Positions 35,531-45,377 of a stretch of DNA of 64,000 nucleotides are shown here, in pieces (the stretch's first letter is position 1; every line of letters starts with the position of its first letter). Made by a program: the position numbers and the translations under genes. Source of the stretch: Luteibacter sp. (lineage in GTDB: Bacteria; Pseudomonadota; Gammaproteobacteria; Xanthomonadales; Rhodanobacteraceae); assembly GCF_009912395.1 (NCBI RefSeq), contig NZ_WNDO01000009.1, positions 1 to 64,000 on the forward strand, read 5' to 3'. The notes beneath the pieces were generated by a model. The model was not told the origin of the DNA. It made no database searches and saw nothing but the letters and a program-made list of their open reading frames with translations.

Positions 35531-35899
35531 TCAGTAAGCGCCTCTGGCGGGGACAGGATTGTCTTCGCCCGAGCCGTCGAGCGCGTTGCCCGAGGCGTCG
35601 GTCGGACGCTGGCGGGTGGGGTCGTGTTCGTCGTAGAGGTCGTGAGCGGCAGCGCGACGACGTGCCAGCAACCAGGCGGCGGTGAGCGCCGCGACACCGA
35701 GTCCGGCGCCGATGGCGATGCCTGCACGGGGATGAAGGCGCACCTGCGTTACCGCTCGGCTGGCCACGACGCCGGCATGACCGGTGTACTGGCGCGTGGC
35801 GCCAACGAGTTCACGCTTACGGTCGTGGGTAACGGCGCCGACGAGGCGCTGCGCGCGGCCGGTCAGTTCGCGGGCCAGGCTTTTGCGGAAGAGGGTCAT
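35531..35899 (-). CDS. Small membrane-anchored hypothetical protein
   Basis: A 122-residue protein. The basic N-terminal half (RKSLARELTGRAQRLVGAVTHDRKREL) is followed by a single glycine-rich helix (RAGIAIGAGLGVAALTAAWLLARRR) and a hydrophilic tail (YDEHDPTRQRPTDASG). The layout recalls the DUF883/ElaB-YqjD group of ribosome-associated inner-membrane proteins, but similarity is only general. A GGAGAC precedes the ATG. The frame remains open upstream, but that part overlaps REP sequence. It is convergent with the SMC-like gene, three bases away. Confidence 0.7.
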   Translation of the reverse strand: MTLFRKSLARELTGRAQRLVGAVTHDRKRELVGATRQYTGHAGVVASRAVTQVRLHPRAGIAIGAGLGVAALTAAWLLARRRAAAHDLYDEHDPTRQRPTDASGNALDGSGEDNPVPARGAY

Positions 35900-36000
35900 G
35901 TGGGGGTCTCCGTGATGCACGATGACCACCATGACGGCCGGTTCGTGATGGGAATGCGTTGGAGACGTTCCCCCGATGTCACGATTCATCGAACGTTTTA

Positions 36001-36068
36001 TGTAGGAGCGCGCTTGCGTGCGATGCCAGGTCGCCGCAAGACCCATCGCGTGCAAGCACGCTCCTACA
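36001..36068. repeat. REP pair (imperfect arms)
   Basis: A 68-base inverted pair beginning TGTAGGAGCGCGC, with arms carrying GCGTGCGATG and CATCGCGTGC that are not perfectly complementary. An insert with the short loop CCAGGTCGCCGCAAGACC separates the arms. It is one of two adjacent REPINs downstream of cysK. Confidence 0.8.
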
Positions 36069-36100
36069 GAGCTACCGCCGTTCCCGACGCGCCGGGCCGA

Positions 36101-36168
36101 TGTAGGAGCGCGCTTGCGCGCGATGCCAGGTCGTCGCAAGACCCATCGCGCGCAAGCGCGCTCCTACA
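36101..36168. repeat. REP pair (REPIN) downstream of cysK
   Basis: A 68-base unit with arms TGTAGGAGCGCGCTTGCGCG and its complement, and the central loop CCAGGTCGTCGCAAGACC. It ends six bases from the cysK stop. Together with the unit at 36001 it forms a tandem of two REPINs whose loops differ by one base. Confidence 0.85.
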
Positions 36169-36173
36169 GGACG

Positions 36174-37130
36174 TTAGGGGAGGCTGGCGAGCCAGTCGTC
36201 GTCGGAGCCTTCGTTCACGCCTTCGAAGAGGAAGGTGGAGAGATAGCGCTCGCCCGTGTCCGGGAGCATGGCGAGGATCACGCTGCCTTCCTCCGCGGTT
36301 TTCGCGAACGCCAGCGCGGCGGCCACGGTGGCACCGGCCGAGATGCCCACGAAAAGGCCTTCCTCGGCAGCCAGGCGGCGGGCCGTGTCGCGCGCGACCA
36401 CTTCATCCACCGGCAGGTCGATATCGAACACCGTGCGATTGAGCACGCCGGGGACGAAATCCGGGGTCCAGCCCTGGATCTTGTGCGGGGACCATTCCTT
36501 GCCGTCCAGCATCGACGCGGCCGCCGGCTCGGCGACGACGATCTTCACCTCCGGGCGCGCGACCTTCAGCACCTCGCCCACGCCGGTCAGCGTGCCGCCC
36601 GTGCCCCAGCCCGTGACGAAGGCGTCGAGACGACGGCCCGCGAAGTCCTGGAGGATTTCGGCGGCGGTGGTGCTGCGGTGGTAGGCCGGGTTCGCCGGGT
36701 TCTCGAACTGGCTCGGCAGGAACCAGCCATGCTTCTCGGCCAGCTCCTTCGCGCGACGGACCATGCCCGTGCCGCGCTCGGCGGCGGGCGTCAGGATGAC
36801 CTTGGCTCCGTACGCACGCATGAGCTTGCGCCGCTCCACGGAGAAGGTCTCGGCCATCGTCGCCACGAACTTGTAGCCTTTCGCCGTGCAGACCATCGCG
36901 AGGGCGACGCCCGTATTGCCCGAGGTGGCCTCGATCACGGTGTCGCCGGGTTTCAGGAGGCCCTTGCGTTCGGCATCGAGTATCACGGCGATGGCGAGGC
37001 GGTCCTTGACCGAACCGCCGGGATTGAACGATTCGACCTTTGCGTAGAGCGAGACGTGCGACGGAGCGACACGATGCAGGCGTACGATGGGGGTTCGGCC
37101 AATCGTGTCGAGGATGCTTTCATGGATCAT
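36174..37130 (-). CDS. cysK: Cysteine synthase A (O-acetylserine sulfhydrylase)
   Basis: PLP enzyme that makes cysteine from O-acetylserine and sulfide. At 318 residues it is typical of CysK. The PLP lysine is Lys42 in FNPGGSVKDRLA. The substrate loop EATSGNTGVALAMV and the phosphate-binding GWGTGGTLTGVG are present. The start MIHESILDTIGRTP is standard for the family; the open frame further upstream is not. It is divergent from an EF-hand gene. Confidence 0.95.
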   Translation of the reverse strand: MIHESILDTIGRTPIVRLHRVAPSHVSLYAKVESFNPGGSVKDRLAIAVILDAERKGLLKPGDTVIEATSGNTGVALAMVCTAKGYKFVATMAETFSVERRKLMRAYGAKVILTPAAERGTGMVRRAKELAEKHGWFLPSQFENPANPAYHRSTTAAEILQDFAGRRLDAFVTGWGTGGTLTGVGEVLKVARPEVKIVVAEPAAASMLDGKEWSPHKIQGWTPDFVPGVLNRTVFDIDLPVDEVVARDTARRLAAEEGLFVGISAGATVAAALAFAKTAEEGSVILAMLPDTGERYLSTFLFEGVNEGSDDDWLASLP

Positions 37131-37216
37131 GGGCGTGTCCCGTGATGGGTAAAGGCAAGGCCTCAAAGGTACTCCCACCGTGGCGCGCACGACAAATACC
37201 CATTCGATGTATCCAT

Positions 37217-37561
37217 ATGAATAGACGTCCATACGTGATGACCATCGCCCTGCTGCTGACCGCCCCGGTCATGGCGCAGGATTTTCCGCGCACGCCTGCC
37301 GAGTACCTGGCCCGGATGGACACCAACGGCGATGGCAAGGTCGACGAGGCCGAGTACGTGCGCTACATGAGCCAGGGCTTCCTGCGCATGGACATCAACG
37401 GCGACGGCGTGATCGACGCCAACGACGGGCCGATGCCGCCGGGACGCAAGCCGGTGAAGCTGGAAACGTTCCAGCACGATCTGATCATGCAGTTCCATCG
37501 GCTGGACCTGAACCATGACGGGTATCTGGATGCGAAGGAGCTGGCCCGCCCTCCTCGCTGA
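37217..37561 (+). CDS. Periplasmic EF-hand calcium-binding protein
   Basis: A 114-residue secreted protein. The signal peptide MNRRPYVMTIALLLTAPVMAQ has a likely cut after VMA. Three EF-hand calcium loops follow: DTNGDGKVDEAE, DINGDGVIDAND and DLNHDGYLDAKE, with the Dx[ND]xDG pattern intact in the first two and DxNxDG in the third. Function is unknown; such proteins are common in Xanthomonadales envelopes. It is followed 14 bases after the stop by a REPIN. Confidence 0.85.
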   Translation: MNRRPYVMTIALLLTAPVMAQDFPRTPAEYLARMDTNGDGKVDEAEYVRYMSQGFLRMDINGDGVIDANDGPMPPGRKPVKLETFQHDLIMQFHRLDLNHDGYLDAKELARPPR

Positions 37562-37575
37562 TACACCCCGACTGT

Positions 37576-37643
37576 TGTAGGAGCGCGCTTGCGCGCGATG
37601 GGGGGTGCCGCGAGCACCCATCGCGCGCAAGCGCGCTCCTACA
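37576..37643. repeat. REPIN
   Basis: A 68-base inverted pair of TGTAGGAGCGCGCTTGCGCG arms around a central loop GGGTGCCGCGAGCACCC that can itself fold (GGGTGC/GCACCC). It lies between the EF-hand gene and the antiporter gene. Confidence 0.88.
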
Positions 37644-37706
37644 ACGGCATGAGCGAGGCGCGGGGTCATCGGTTCGGCTACGCTTGCCACTCCCTGGGGA
37701 GGGCCG

Positions 37707-38885
37707 ATGAACACGACGGAACTGTTCCTGATCGCCATGACGATCATCCTGGGCGCGCCGTACCTGGTGTGGCGCGTGTTACGGACCGATTACTGGGCAC
37801 CGTTGGTGGTGGTGCAGATCCTCGCCGGCATCGCGCTGGGGCCGGGCGTGCTCGGCCGGATGTTTCCGGATTATTACGCCACGGTGTTCGCGCCCCCTGT
37901 CGTTGCCGCGCTGAACGGTATCGCGTGGTGGGCCGTGATGGTCTTCGTGTGGATCGCTGGCATCGAACTCGACCTGCGCGAGGTATGGCGACAGCGCCGC
38001 GAGTGCGGCACCACCGCCGCGCTCGCGCTCGGTGCGCCGCTGGTCACCGGCTGTCTCGCCGCACTGGGCCTGCTGGCCTGGCGCGACGGCTGGATGGGCG
38101 AGACCGCCGCCACCTGGCAGTTCGTGCTGGGCATCGGCATGGCCTGCGCGGTGACGGCGCTGCCGATCCTGATCCTGCTGCTGGAGAAACTCGGCATCCT
38201 CCGCGAGCCCCTGGGCCAGCGGGTGCTGCGCTACGCCAGCCTCGACGACCTGGCCATCTGGGCCGTACTCGCGGTGATCCTGCTCGACTGGAAGCGCGTG
38301 GGTCACCAGGTCGCATTCCTTGCCGTGTTTGCGCTGGCGGCGGTGGTGTTCCGCCGGATAATGGTGCGGTTGCGCGAATCGGATCGTTACCTCACGGGAT
38401 TGGTCTGGCTCGCCGCCTGCGGCTACGGCGCGGACTGGTGCGGCCTGCATTTCATGGTCGGCGCCTTCCTGGCCGGCGCGGTGATGGATCGCGACTGGTT
38501 CCGGCTGGAAGGCCTGGATGCGCTCCGCCACAACGTGCTGCTGACGGTGATGCCGGTGTATTTCCTGTCGACCGGGCTGCGCACCAACTGGGCGCTGGGC
38601 GGCGCGGCGGTGTTCATCGCCGCCGGCGTGCTGCTGGTGGCGTCGGTCGCGGGCAAGCTCGCGGGGGTCGGCCTCGCGGGACGCCTGCTCGGTTGGAAAC
38701 CGGGCGACGCCTGGACGATCGGCTGGCTGCTGCAGACCAAGGCGTTGATCATGATCATCTTCGTCAACGTGTTGCTCGACCGCCACCTGATCACCAGCGA
38801 GACCTTCACCGCCCTGCTGCTGATGGCCGTGGCGAGCACGATGCTGACGGTGCCGATCGTGGCACCGCGACTGAAACGACCCTGA
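37707..38885 (+). CDS. CPA2-type cation:proton antiporter
   Basis: Polytopic membrane protein of 392 residues with about 12 hydrophobic segments. It resembles the Na+/H+ exchanger (CPA2/KefB-like) fold: LAGIALGPGVLGRMFPDYY early on and the paired acidic residues in YASLDDLAIWAVLAVILL, which match the ion-binding DD of this superfamily. It lacks C-terminal TrkA-N or other regulatory domains. A GGGGAGGG site precedes the ATG. The following MFS gene starts 17 bases after its stop, suggesting an operon. Confidence 0.82.
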   Translation: MNTTELFLIAMTIILGAPYLVWRVLRTDYWAPLVVVQILAGIALGPGVLGRMFPDYYATVFAPPVVAALNGIAWWAVMVFVWIAGIELDLREVWRQRRECGTTAALALGAPLVTGCLAALGLLAWRDGWMGETAATWQFVLGIGMACAVTALPILILLLEKLGILREPLGQRVLRYASLDDLAIWAVLAVILLDWKRVGHQVAFLAVFALAAVVFRRIMVRLRESDRYLTGLVWLAACGYGADWCGLHFMVGAFLAGAVMDRDWFRLEGLDALRHNVLLTVMPVYFLSTGLRTNWALGGAAVFIAAGVLLVASVAGKLAGVGLAGRLLGWKPGDAWTIGWLLQTKALIMIIFVNVLLDRHLITSETFTALLLMAVASTMLTVPIVAPRLKRP

Positions 38886-38902
38886 CAGGAACGACGGCTC
38901 CC

Positions 38903-40174
38903 ATGGACACCCCGCTGCCACGCGCCGCCCGCCCCGCCGCGGTGATCTTCATCTTCGTCACCATCCTGATCGATATCCTCGCCTTCGGGATCATCATTCC
39001 CGTGCTGCCGCACCTCATCGAGACCATGACGGGGGGCGGCATATCCAACGCGGCCTGGTGGGTCGGCGTATTCGCCACGGTGTTCGCGGCGATCCAGTTC
39101 ATCTGCGCGCCAATCCAGGGCGCGCTGTCGGACCGCTTCGGCCGCCGGCCGGTCATCCTGTTGTCGAACCTCGGCCTCGGGCTCGACTTCGTCTTCATGG
39201 CGCTGGCGCCGTCGATCTGGCTACTGATGCTCGGGCGCGTGATCTCCGGTATCACCTCCGCGAGCTACACCACCGCCAACGCCTACATCGCCGACACCAC
39301 GCCGCCCGAAAAGCGCGCAGGCGTCTTCGGCCTGATGGGCGGCGCGTTCGCCATCGGTTTCATCGTGGGGCCGGCCCTGGGCGGCCTGCTCGGCAGCATC
39401 GACCTGCGCCTGCCGTTCTGGATAGCCGCCGCGCTGGCCTTGCTCAACTTCCTGTACGGCCTGTTCATCCTTCCCGAGTCGCTACCGCCGGAGAAGCGGG
39501 CGAAACGTTTCGAGCCGCATAGCGCCCATCCCATCGGGGCCCTGAAGATACTTCGGCGCCATCGGGAGGTCTCCGGCCTGGCCGTGGTCATCCTGTTGTT
39601 CTATCTGGCTCACTACGTGCTGCAGACCGTCTTCGTCCTGTACGCGGACTTCCGCTACGCCTGGGGGCCACAGGCGGTCGGACTCATCCTCGGGCTGGTC
39701 GGCCTCAGCGATGGCGTCGTGCAGGCGCTGCTGGCCGGTCGACTGACCGCACGATTCGGCGAGCGCCGCCTGCTGCTGGCCGGGATGGGCTTCGGGGTGA
39801 TCGCCTTCCTCGTCTTCGGACTGGCTCCCTACGGCTGGATGTTCCTCATCGGCATCCCGATCATGTCGCTCTGGGGGCTCGCCGGCCCGCCGATCCAGGC
39901 GCTGATGACTCGCCATGTCGCCCACGACGAGCAGGGCAAGCTCCAGGGCGCCATCGCCAGCATGGGGAGTTTCGCCGGCATCTTCGGCCCCTACCTGTTC
40001 GCGCAGATCTTCGCCTATTGCATCGCCCCTGAGCGTACGGTCCACCTTCCCGGATTTCCCTTCCTGGTGGCCGCCGTGCTCATCGCGGTTGGCGTCGCGG
40101 TCGCCGCCCGGGCAACCCGAGGCGACATCGCGCCGTTGCAAACGACCGAGCCAAATCCCCCGTCTTCGGCGTAA
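38903..40174 (+). CDS. Tet-type MFS drug efflux transporter
   Basis: Twelve-helix major-facilitator antiporter of 423 residues, resembling the TetA(A-G)/TCR group. Helix 1 has FVTILIDILAFGIIIPVLPHLI, typical of that group; loop 2-3 has GALSDRFGRRPV (motif A); helix 5 has GFIVGPALGGLLG (motif C of drug:proton antiporters). The C-terminal half repeats with GRLTARFGERRLLLAGM. The substrate is unpredictable; tetracycline resistance should not be assumed. The start has a weak AGGA upstream. Confidence 0.86.
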   Translation: MDTPLPRAARPAAVIFIFVTILIDILAFGIIIPVLPHLIETMTGGGISNAAWWVGVFATVFAAIQFICAPIQGALSDRFGRRPVILLSNLGLGLDFVFMALAPSIWLLMLGRVISGITSASYTTANAYIADTTPPEKRAGVFGLMGGAFAIGFIVGPALGGLLGSIDLRLPFWIAAALALLNFLYGLFILPESLPPEKRAKRFEPHSAHPIGALKILRRHREVSGLAVVILLFYLAHYVLQTVFVLYADFRYAWGPQAVGLILGLVGLSDGVVQALLAGRLTARFGERRLLLAGMGFGVIAFLVFGLAPYGWMFLIGIPIMSLWGLAGPPIQALMTRHVAHDEQGKLQGAIASMGSFAGIFGPYLFAQIFAYCIAPERTVHLPGFPFLVAAVLIAVGVAVAARATRGDIAPLQTTEPNPPSSA

Positions 40175-40216
40175 GATGTGCCGGATTTCGGCATAGCAAC
40201 GCGACGGTGTTGGGGC

Positions 40217-41575
40217 GTGCGTTTGGACAACCAGCAGTGGGAAAGCAAGTATGTCGAGGCTGTCGAGCGGTTACGCCGTGAGGAAGCCCAATGGCGCGAT
40301 GCCGAGACGCTGCTTCGCCAGTTGGTCGGCTGCCTGTCGCGCGTGGCGCTGGGTGCCAACGATGGTATCGATCCGCATATCGAACGCCTGAGTGGCGCGA
40401 TGCAGGGACCACCCGAGTCCCTGGAACCGCTGGTTCGCGAACTCACCGACGCCATCGACAACCTCGGCGCCCATCGCGACGGCGTGCACGAGGCGCCGCC
40501 GATCCCGATCACCCGCCCGCAGCGCACCGAGCACGGCTCGTCCGTGCAGTCGTCCCTGAGCCGCCTGGTGGATCGCATCGTGGTGCTGCCCAAGCTGGCC
40601 GACCGCGCGAACGACCTGCGCCACGACGTGGCCGACGCGGGCGACCTCGTGGCACTGGCCGCCTGCGGCGATCGCCTCGCCGACCTCGTCAACGAGCAGC
40701 GCATCGGCCTGCAACGCGAACTGGACGCGCTTCAGGCCGTGCTGCGCCATGTCACCGGCCGCCTCGACGAGATGACCCAGTACATGTCGCGCGAGCTGAC
40801 CGACCAGTCCACCGGCGAGGCCAACGGCCAGGCGCTCGACGCCTCCGTGGCCCACGAAATGCGCCTGCTGGGCAAGGCGACGCTCGAGCTGGACGACATG
40901 CACGAGCTGCGCGAGCAGGTGAACCACAGCCTCGAGACCATCGCCGAGTGCTTCCACGAGTTCCGCGACCGCGAGGGCACGCGACTCACCGCCTACCGCG
41001 AGCGCGCGGAGGCAATGCGCCTGCGCGTGGAGCAGCTGGAAACCGAGCGCACCGCCCTGCAACGTTCCCTGGAGCGCGAGCACGAGCTGTCGCAGACCGA
41101 CACGATGATCGGCATGCCCAATCGGCTGGCCTACGAGAAGCGCATCGAGTCGATCTACGATAACTGGCTCGTCACGGGCCGGCCGCTAAGCATCGCGGCC
41201 ATCGACATCGACCATTTCAAGAGCATCAACGACACCTACGGCCACACGGCCGGCGACGCGGTGCTGCGGATCATCGGCCAGGCGCTGGTGAAGTACGTGC
41301 GCCCGGTGGACTTCGTGGCGCGCTACGGCGGCGAGGAGTTCATCGTGATCTTCGACGGTGCCGACGAGACCGAATCCCTGCAGGTGTGCGAACGCCTGCG
41401 CGGCAAGGTGCAACACCTGAACTTCCACGCCGCGCGCCAGCCGGTGCGGGTGACCGCATCGATCGGCCTGGCGCAGTTCCGCACTGGCGACACGCCGCGC
41501 TCGGTGTTCGACCGCGCGGACCTTGCGCTATACACGGCGAAGAACGGCGGCCGTAATCGCTGCGTCATCGGCTAA
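40217..41575 (+). CDS. Diguanylate cyclase (GGDEF) with N-terminal coiled-coil region
   Basis: Makes cyclic-di-GMP from two GTP. The C-terminal GGDEF domain (about the last 165 residues) begins DTMIGMPNRLAYEKRI, has AAIDIDHFKSINDTYGHTAGD, the active site RYGGEEF, and an intact inhibitory I-site RxxD (RPVD) just before it. The N-terminal 280 residues are helical with no membrane segment, so it is cytoplasmic. The domain layout resembles the Pseudomonas/Xanthomonas cytosolic regulators. The start is uncertain: GTG at 40217, TTG at 40223 or GTG at 40178. A PilZ effector is encoded elsewhere in the window. Confidence 0.9.
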   Translation: MRLDNQQWESKYVEAVERLRREEAQWRDAETLLRQLVGCLSRVALGANDGIDPHIERLSGAMQGPPESLEPLVRELTDAIDNLGAHRDGVHEAPPIPITRPQRTEHGSSVQSSLSRLVDRIVVLPKLADRANDLRHDVADAGDLVALAACGDRLADLVNEQRIGLQRELDALQAVLRHVTGRLDEMTQYMSRELTDQSTGEANGQALDASVAHEMRLLGKATLELDDMHELREQVNHSLETIAECFHEFRDREGTRLTAYRERAEAMRLRVEQLETERTALQRSLEREHELSQTDTMIGMPNRLAYEKRIESIYDNWLVTGRPLSIAAIDIDHFKSINDTYGHTAGDAVLRIIGQALVKYVRPVDFVARYGGEEFIVIFDGADETESLQVCERLRGKVQHLNFHAARQPVRVTASIGLAQFRTGDTPRSVFDRADLALYTAKNGGRNRCVIG

Positions 41576-41585
41576 CACCGGCCGC

Positions 41586-41666
41586 TGTAGGAGCGCGCTT
41601 GCGCGCGATCCCGCGTAGCGGGCCAGGTTGCCGCTGCCGCGGATCGCGCGCAAGCGCGCTCCTACA
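41586..41666. repeat. REPIN with longer loop
   Basis: An 81-base inverted pair of TGTAGGAGCGCGCTTGCGCGCG arms. The loop is CCGCGTAGCGGGCCAGGTTGC and following bases, with a small internal hairpin CCGCGTAGCGG. It lies between the convergent GGDEF and VIT-family genes. Confidence 0.85.
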
Positions 41667-41676
41667 CAGTCGTTTG

Positions 41677-42372
41677 CTAGGCTGAGACGCCGAAGATGCG
41701 GCCGACCAGGGCGGTGAGCGCCATCGCGCCCGCGCCCCAGAAGACGATGCGCATGACGGAGCGAAGCACACTGCCGCCGCCCATACGCGCCGAGGCGGCG
41801 CCGAGGATCGCCAGCGCGACCAGCGAGACGCCCACGATCGCGACCGTGACGTGATCGCGCGGCGCCAGCGCAGCGGCGGCGATCGGCAGCACCGCACCGC
41901 TGGCGAAGCTCACCGCCGAGGCGGCCGCCGCCTGCACGGGACGCGCGGCGGTTTCTTCCGACATACCCAGTTCGTCGCGCATGTGCGCGCCCAGGGCGTC
42001 ATGCGCCATCAGCTGCGTGGCGACCTCGCGTGCAAGTTCGCGATCTAGGCCACGGTGCACGTAGATCTCCGTCAGTTCCTTGAGTTCGCCCTTGGGATCC
42101 TCGCGCAGCTCGCGCGTCTCCAACGCCCGCTCCGCATGCTCACTGTCGGCTTGCGAACTCACGGACACGTACTCGCCGGCCGCCATCGACATGGCCCCGG
42201 CGACGAGGCCCGCCACGCCCGCAACCATGACGCTGCCCGCGGAGGCTTCCGCCGAAGCGACACCCACCACGAGGCTCGCCGTGGACAGGATGCCGTCGTT
42301 GGCGCCGAGCACGGCGGCACGCAGCCACCCCAGCCGACCAACCCGGTGTACCTCGCCATGTCGTGCCGTCAT
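41677..42372 (-). CDS. VIT1/CCC1 family membrane transporter
   Basis: Putative iron/manganese transporter of 231 residues. The N-terminal signature is LRAAVLGANDGILSTASLVVGVASA. GLVAGAMSMAAGEYVSVSSQADSE matches the conserved second helix and cytoplasmic metal-binding region. Helical glutamate-rich residues follow (ERALETRELREDPKGELKEL). Three more membrane helices end the protein. Members move Fe2+ or Mn2+ out of the cytoplasm. The start overlaps the stop of the FUSC gene (ATGA). Confidence 0.9.
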   Translation of the reverse strand: MTARHGEVHRVGRLGWLRAAVLGANDGILSTASLVVGVASAEASAGSVMVAGVAGLVAGAMSMAAGEYVSVSSQADSEHAERALETRELREDPKGELKELTEIYVHRGLDRELAREVATQLMAHDALGAHMRDELGMSEETAARPVQAAAASAVSFASGAVLPIAAAALAPRDHVTVAIVGVSLVALAILGAASARMGGGSVLRSVMRIVFWGAGAMALTALVGRIFGVSA

Positions 42373-42965
42373 GCCTGTTCCTCTTCCTTCCGTTCCACCC
42401 GTTCTTCGAGACGGGACACCAGCCAACCGATGGCTAGCGCGCACAAGGTACCGAACAACACCTCACCCAGTCGCCACGCGGCCATTTCCCAGCGCGGACC
42501 CTCCGCCGGCACCAGCAGCACGATGGCCGAGGTGATACCGCCCACACGCGCCGCCGCGCCGGCACCCGCCAGCCAACAGGCCACGGTGACCAGGCATAGC
42601 GCGAGCGAGAACGAGAACAGGTCACCCGTGCCGCCCGCCCACAGGCCGACCAGGCCCGCGATGGCACCGAACAACGTGCCCACGACGCGATCGTGGCCCG
42701 CGCCTCGGGTGTCGCCGAAGTGGGGCTGGGTGACGGCGATGGCACTGATCGCCGCCCAGTAGGCCTGCCCGGGATGGGCCAACCAGCCCACGCCATAAGC
42801 CAGGCAGGCGGAGGCCATGGTCTTGAAGGCCATGAACAGGCCAATACGGGCGCGCCGCCGCAGCGGCAGGTCGCGGAACAGGTGGTCGAGCAGACGCTGT
42901 GCGCGACGCAGTCGCAGGATGCGGATGGCGTCGGAACGCGGCGACTTCGGATCGGCGGGGCTCAT
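42369..42965 (-). CDS. FUSC-family (aromatic acid exporter-like) membrane protein
   Basis: A 198-residue protein with about six membrane helices. FKTMASACLAYGVGWLAHPGQAYWAAISAIAV and VVGTLFGAIAGLVGL match the FUSC domain found in p-hydroxybenzoic acid efflux (AaeB-like) proteins. It is only the membrane module and lacks the cytoplasmic region of full-length exporters, so its role is uncertain. It is translationally coupled to the VIT-family gene. Confidence 0.78.
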   Translation of the reverse strand: MSPADPKSPRSDAIRILRLRRAQRLLDHLFRDLPLRRRARIGLFMAFKTMASACLAYGVGWLAHPGQAYWAAISAIAVTQPHFGDTRGAGHDRVVGTLFGAIAGLVGLWAGGTGDLFSFSLALCLVTVACWLAGAGAAARVGGITSAIVLLVPAEGPRWEMAAWRLGEVLFGTLCALAIGWLVSRLEERVERKEEEQA

Positions 42966-43067
42966 GCCCTCATCCTACCGTCGGAAGCCGTCGACGGACC
43001 GCCAACAAGCCCCCACAATACGCGGCATCGCGGCCACGCCGGCCGCTCCTACGCAGAGAGTCACACC

Positions 43068-43571
43068 ATGTCCGTCTCGATGTACCAGGCCTCGGTCCCC
43101 GTCCTCGTCCGCGCGCTCACCAACCTGTCCGCCGTGCTGAAGAAGGGCGAGGAGCATGCCAAGACTCGCAACATCGCCGAGGAAGTGCTGCTGAACACCC
43201 GCATCACCCCCGACATGTTCCCGCTGGCCCGCCAGGTGCAGATCGCCACCGACATGGCCAAGGGCGCCGCTTATCGTCTCTCCGGTGAGCAGCCGCCGGC
43301 CATGGCCGACGACGAGACCACCTTCGAGCAGCTCCAGCAGCGCATCGCCAAGGTCATCGGCATGCTCGAGGCGTTCAAGCCGGAGCAGATCGACGGCAGC
43401 GAAGAGCGCGCCATCGTGCTGAAGGGCCGCACGGGCGACCGTCACTTCACTGGCCGCCCCTACCTGTTCGAATACGTGATGCCGAACGTGTACTTCCACT
43501 GCACCACGGCCTACGCGATCCTGCGCGGCGCCGGCGTGGTGGTGGGCAAGTCGGACTTCCTGGGCCACTGA
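43068..43571 (+). CDS. DUF1993 family protein
   Basis: A cytoplasmic helical protein of 167 residues. The family pattern is clear: MYQASVPVLVRALTNLSAVLKKGEEHA, then PDMFPLARQVQIATDMAKGAAYRLSG, TFEQLQQRIAKVIGMLEAF and the C-terminal YHCT-like FHCTTAYAILRGAGVVVGKSDFLGH. DUF1993 has a DinB-like four-helix bundle; its function is unknown. The upstream 100 bases contain a half-REP-like GCCGGCCGCTCCTAC. Confidence 0.9.
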   Translation: MSVSMYQASVPVLVRALTNLSAVLKKGEEHAKTRNIAEEVLLNTRITPDMFPLARQVQIATDMAKGAAYRLSGEQPPAMADDETTFEQLQQRIAKVIGMLEAFKPEQIDGSEERAIVLKGRTGDRHFTGRPYLFEYVMPNVYFHCTTAYAILRGAGVVVGKSDFLGH

Positions 43572-43576
43572 TCCCT

Positions 43577-43605
43577 TGTAGGAGCGCGCTTGCGCGTGCT
43601 CCTAC
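43577..43605. repeat. Short REP hairpin
   Basis: TGTAGGAGCGCGCTTGCGCG runs into TGCTCCTACG, giving a compact hairpin (GTAGGAGC/GCTCCTAC) rather than a full REPIN. It lies just 3' of DUF1993 and two bases before the convergent ABC permease stop, so it may terminate both. Confidence 0.85.
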
Positions 43606-43607
43606 GG

Positions 43608-44365
<758 letters not shown>

Positions 44366-44369
<4 letters not shown>

Positions 44370-45313
44370 GCGCGTCCCCTGACGATGCTGACGAAGATTT
44401 CCTCGAGCGAGCTTTCGCTCGACCGCAGGTCCTTGAAATCCACGCCCAGCTCGCCGAGCTTGCGCAGCAGTTCGGCGATGCCCGTGTCCTCGCCTTGCGT
44501 GTCGAAGGTGTAGGTGAGGGTCTGGCCGTTGTCCGACAGCTCCAACGGCCAGCTTTCCAGCCCCGGTGGGATGGCCGACAGCGGCGCCTGCAATTGCAGC
44601 GAGAGCTGCTTCTTGCCCAGCTTGCGCATCAGGCTGTGTTTCTCTTCCACCAGCATCAGCTCGCCGCTGGTGATGACGCCAATGCGATCGGCCATCTCCT
44701 CGGCTTCCTCGATGTAGTGCGTGGTGAGGATGATGGTGACGCCCGACTTGCGCAGGCGATGCACCATCTGCCACATGTCGTGGCGCAATTCCACGTCGAC
44801 GCCGGCGGTGGGCTCGTCGAGGAAGAGCACGCGCGGTTCGTGGGCAAGCGCCTTGGCGATCAACACGCGGCGCTTCATGCCGCCGGAGAGCGTCATGATC
44901 TTCGCGTCGCGCTTCTCCCACAGCGACAGCTCGCGCAGGATCCGCTCCAGGTACACCGGGTTGGGTGCCTTGCCGAACAAGCCGCGGCTGAACTTCACCG
45001 TGGCCCACACGCTTTCGAAGGCATCGGTGGACAGCTCCTGCGGCACCAGGCCGATCAGGCCGCGCGCCGCACGGTAGTCGCGGACGATGTCGTGGCCGTC
45101 GACCGTGACGCTGCCTTCGCTGCCGTTGACGATGCCGCAGATGATGCTGATCAGCGTGGTCTTGCCCGCGCCATTGGGGCCGAGCAGCGCGAAGATCTCG
45201 CCGCGACGGATGTCGAGGTCCACGCGCTTGAGCGCCTGGAAACCACTCTTGTACGTCTTGGAAAGGCCACGCACCGAGACGATGGCGTCGGCTATCGATT
45301 CGCTCGAGGTCAT
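44366..45313 (-). CDS. ABC transporter ATP-binding protein (YadG-like)
   Basis: ATPase of 315 residues. Walker A is GPNGAGKTT, the Q-loop is LVPQEL, the signature is LSGGM, Walker B is [13 protein letters not shown], and the switch His is in [12 protein letters not shown]-terminal extension of about 80 residues ([20 protein letters not shown] to the end) is like YadG and the drug/lipid exporters. It works with the downstream permease. The gene is divergent from tag. Confidence 0.93.
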
Positions 45314-45377
45314 AGGATTCGGATGGACGGGAAGAAGGGGGCCGATGGTAGTGTGGGGAGTCCGTCGAGGAAAACCA

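Noticed and set aside
38903-40174. Tetracycline resistance gene
   Set aside because: The protein is in the TCR/Tet-like MFS group, but the family is broad and chromosomal members often do other jobs; resistance is not supported.
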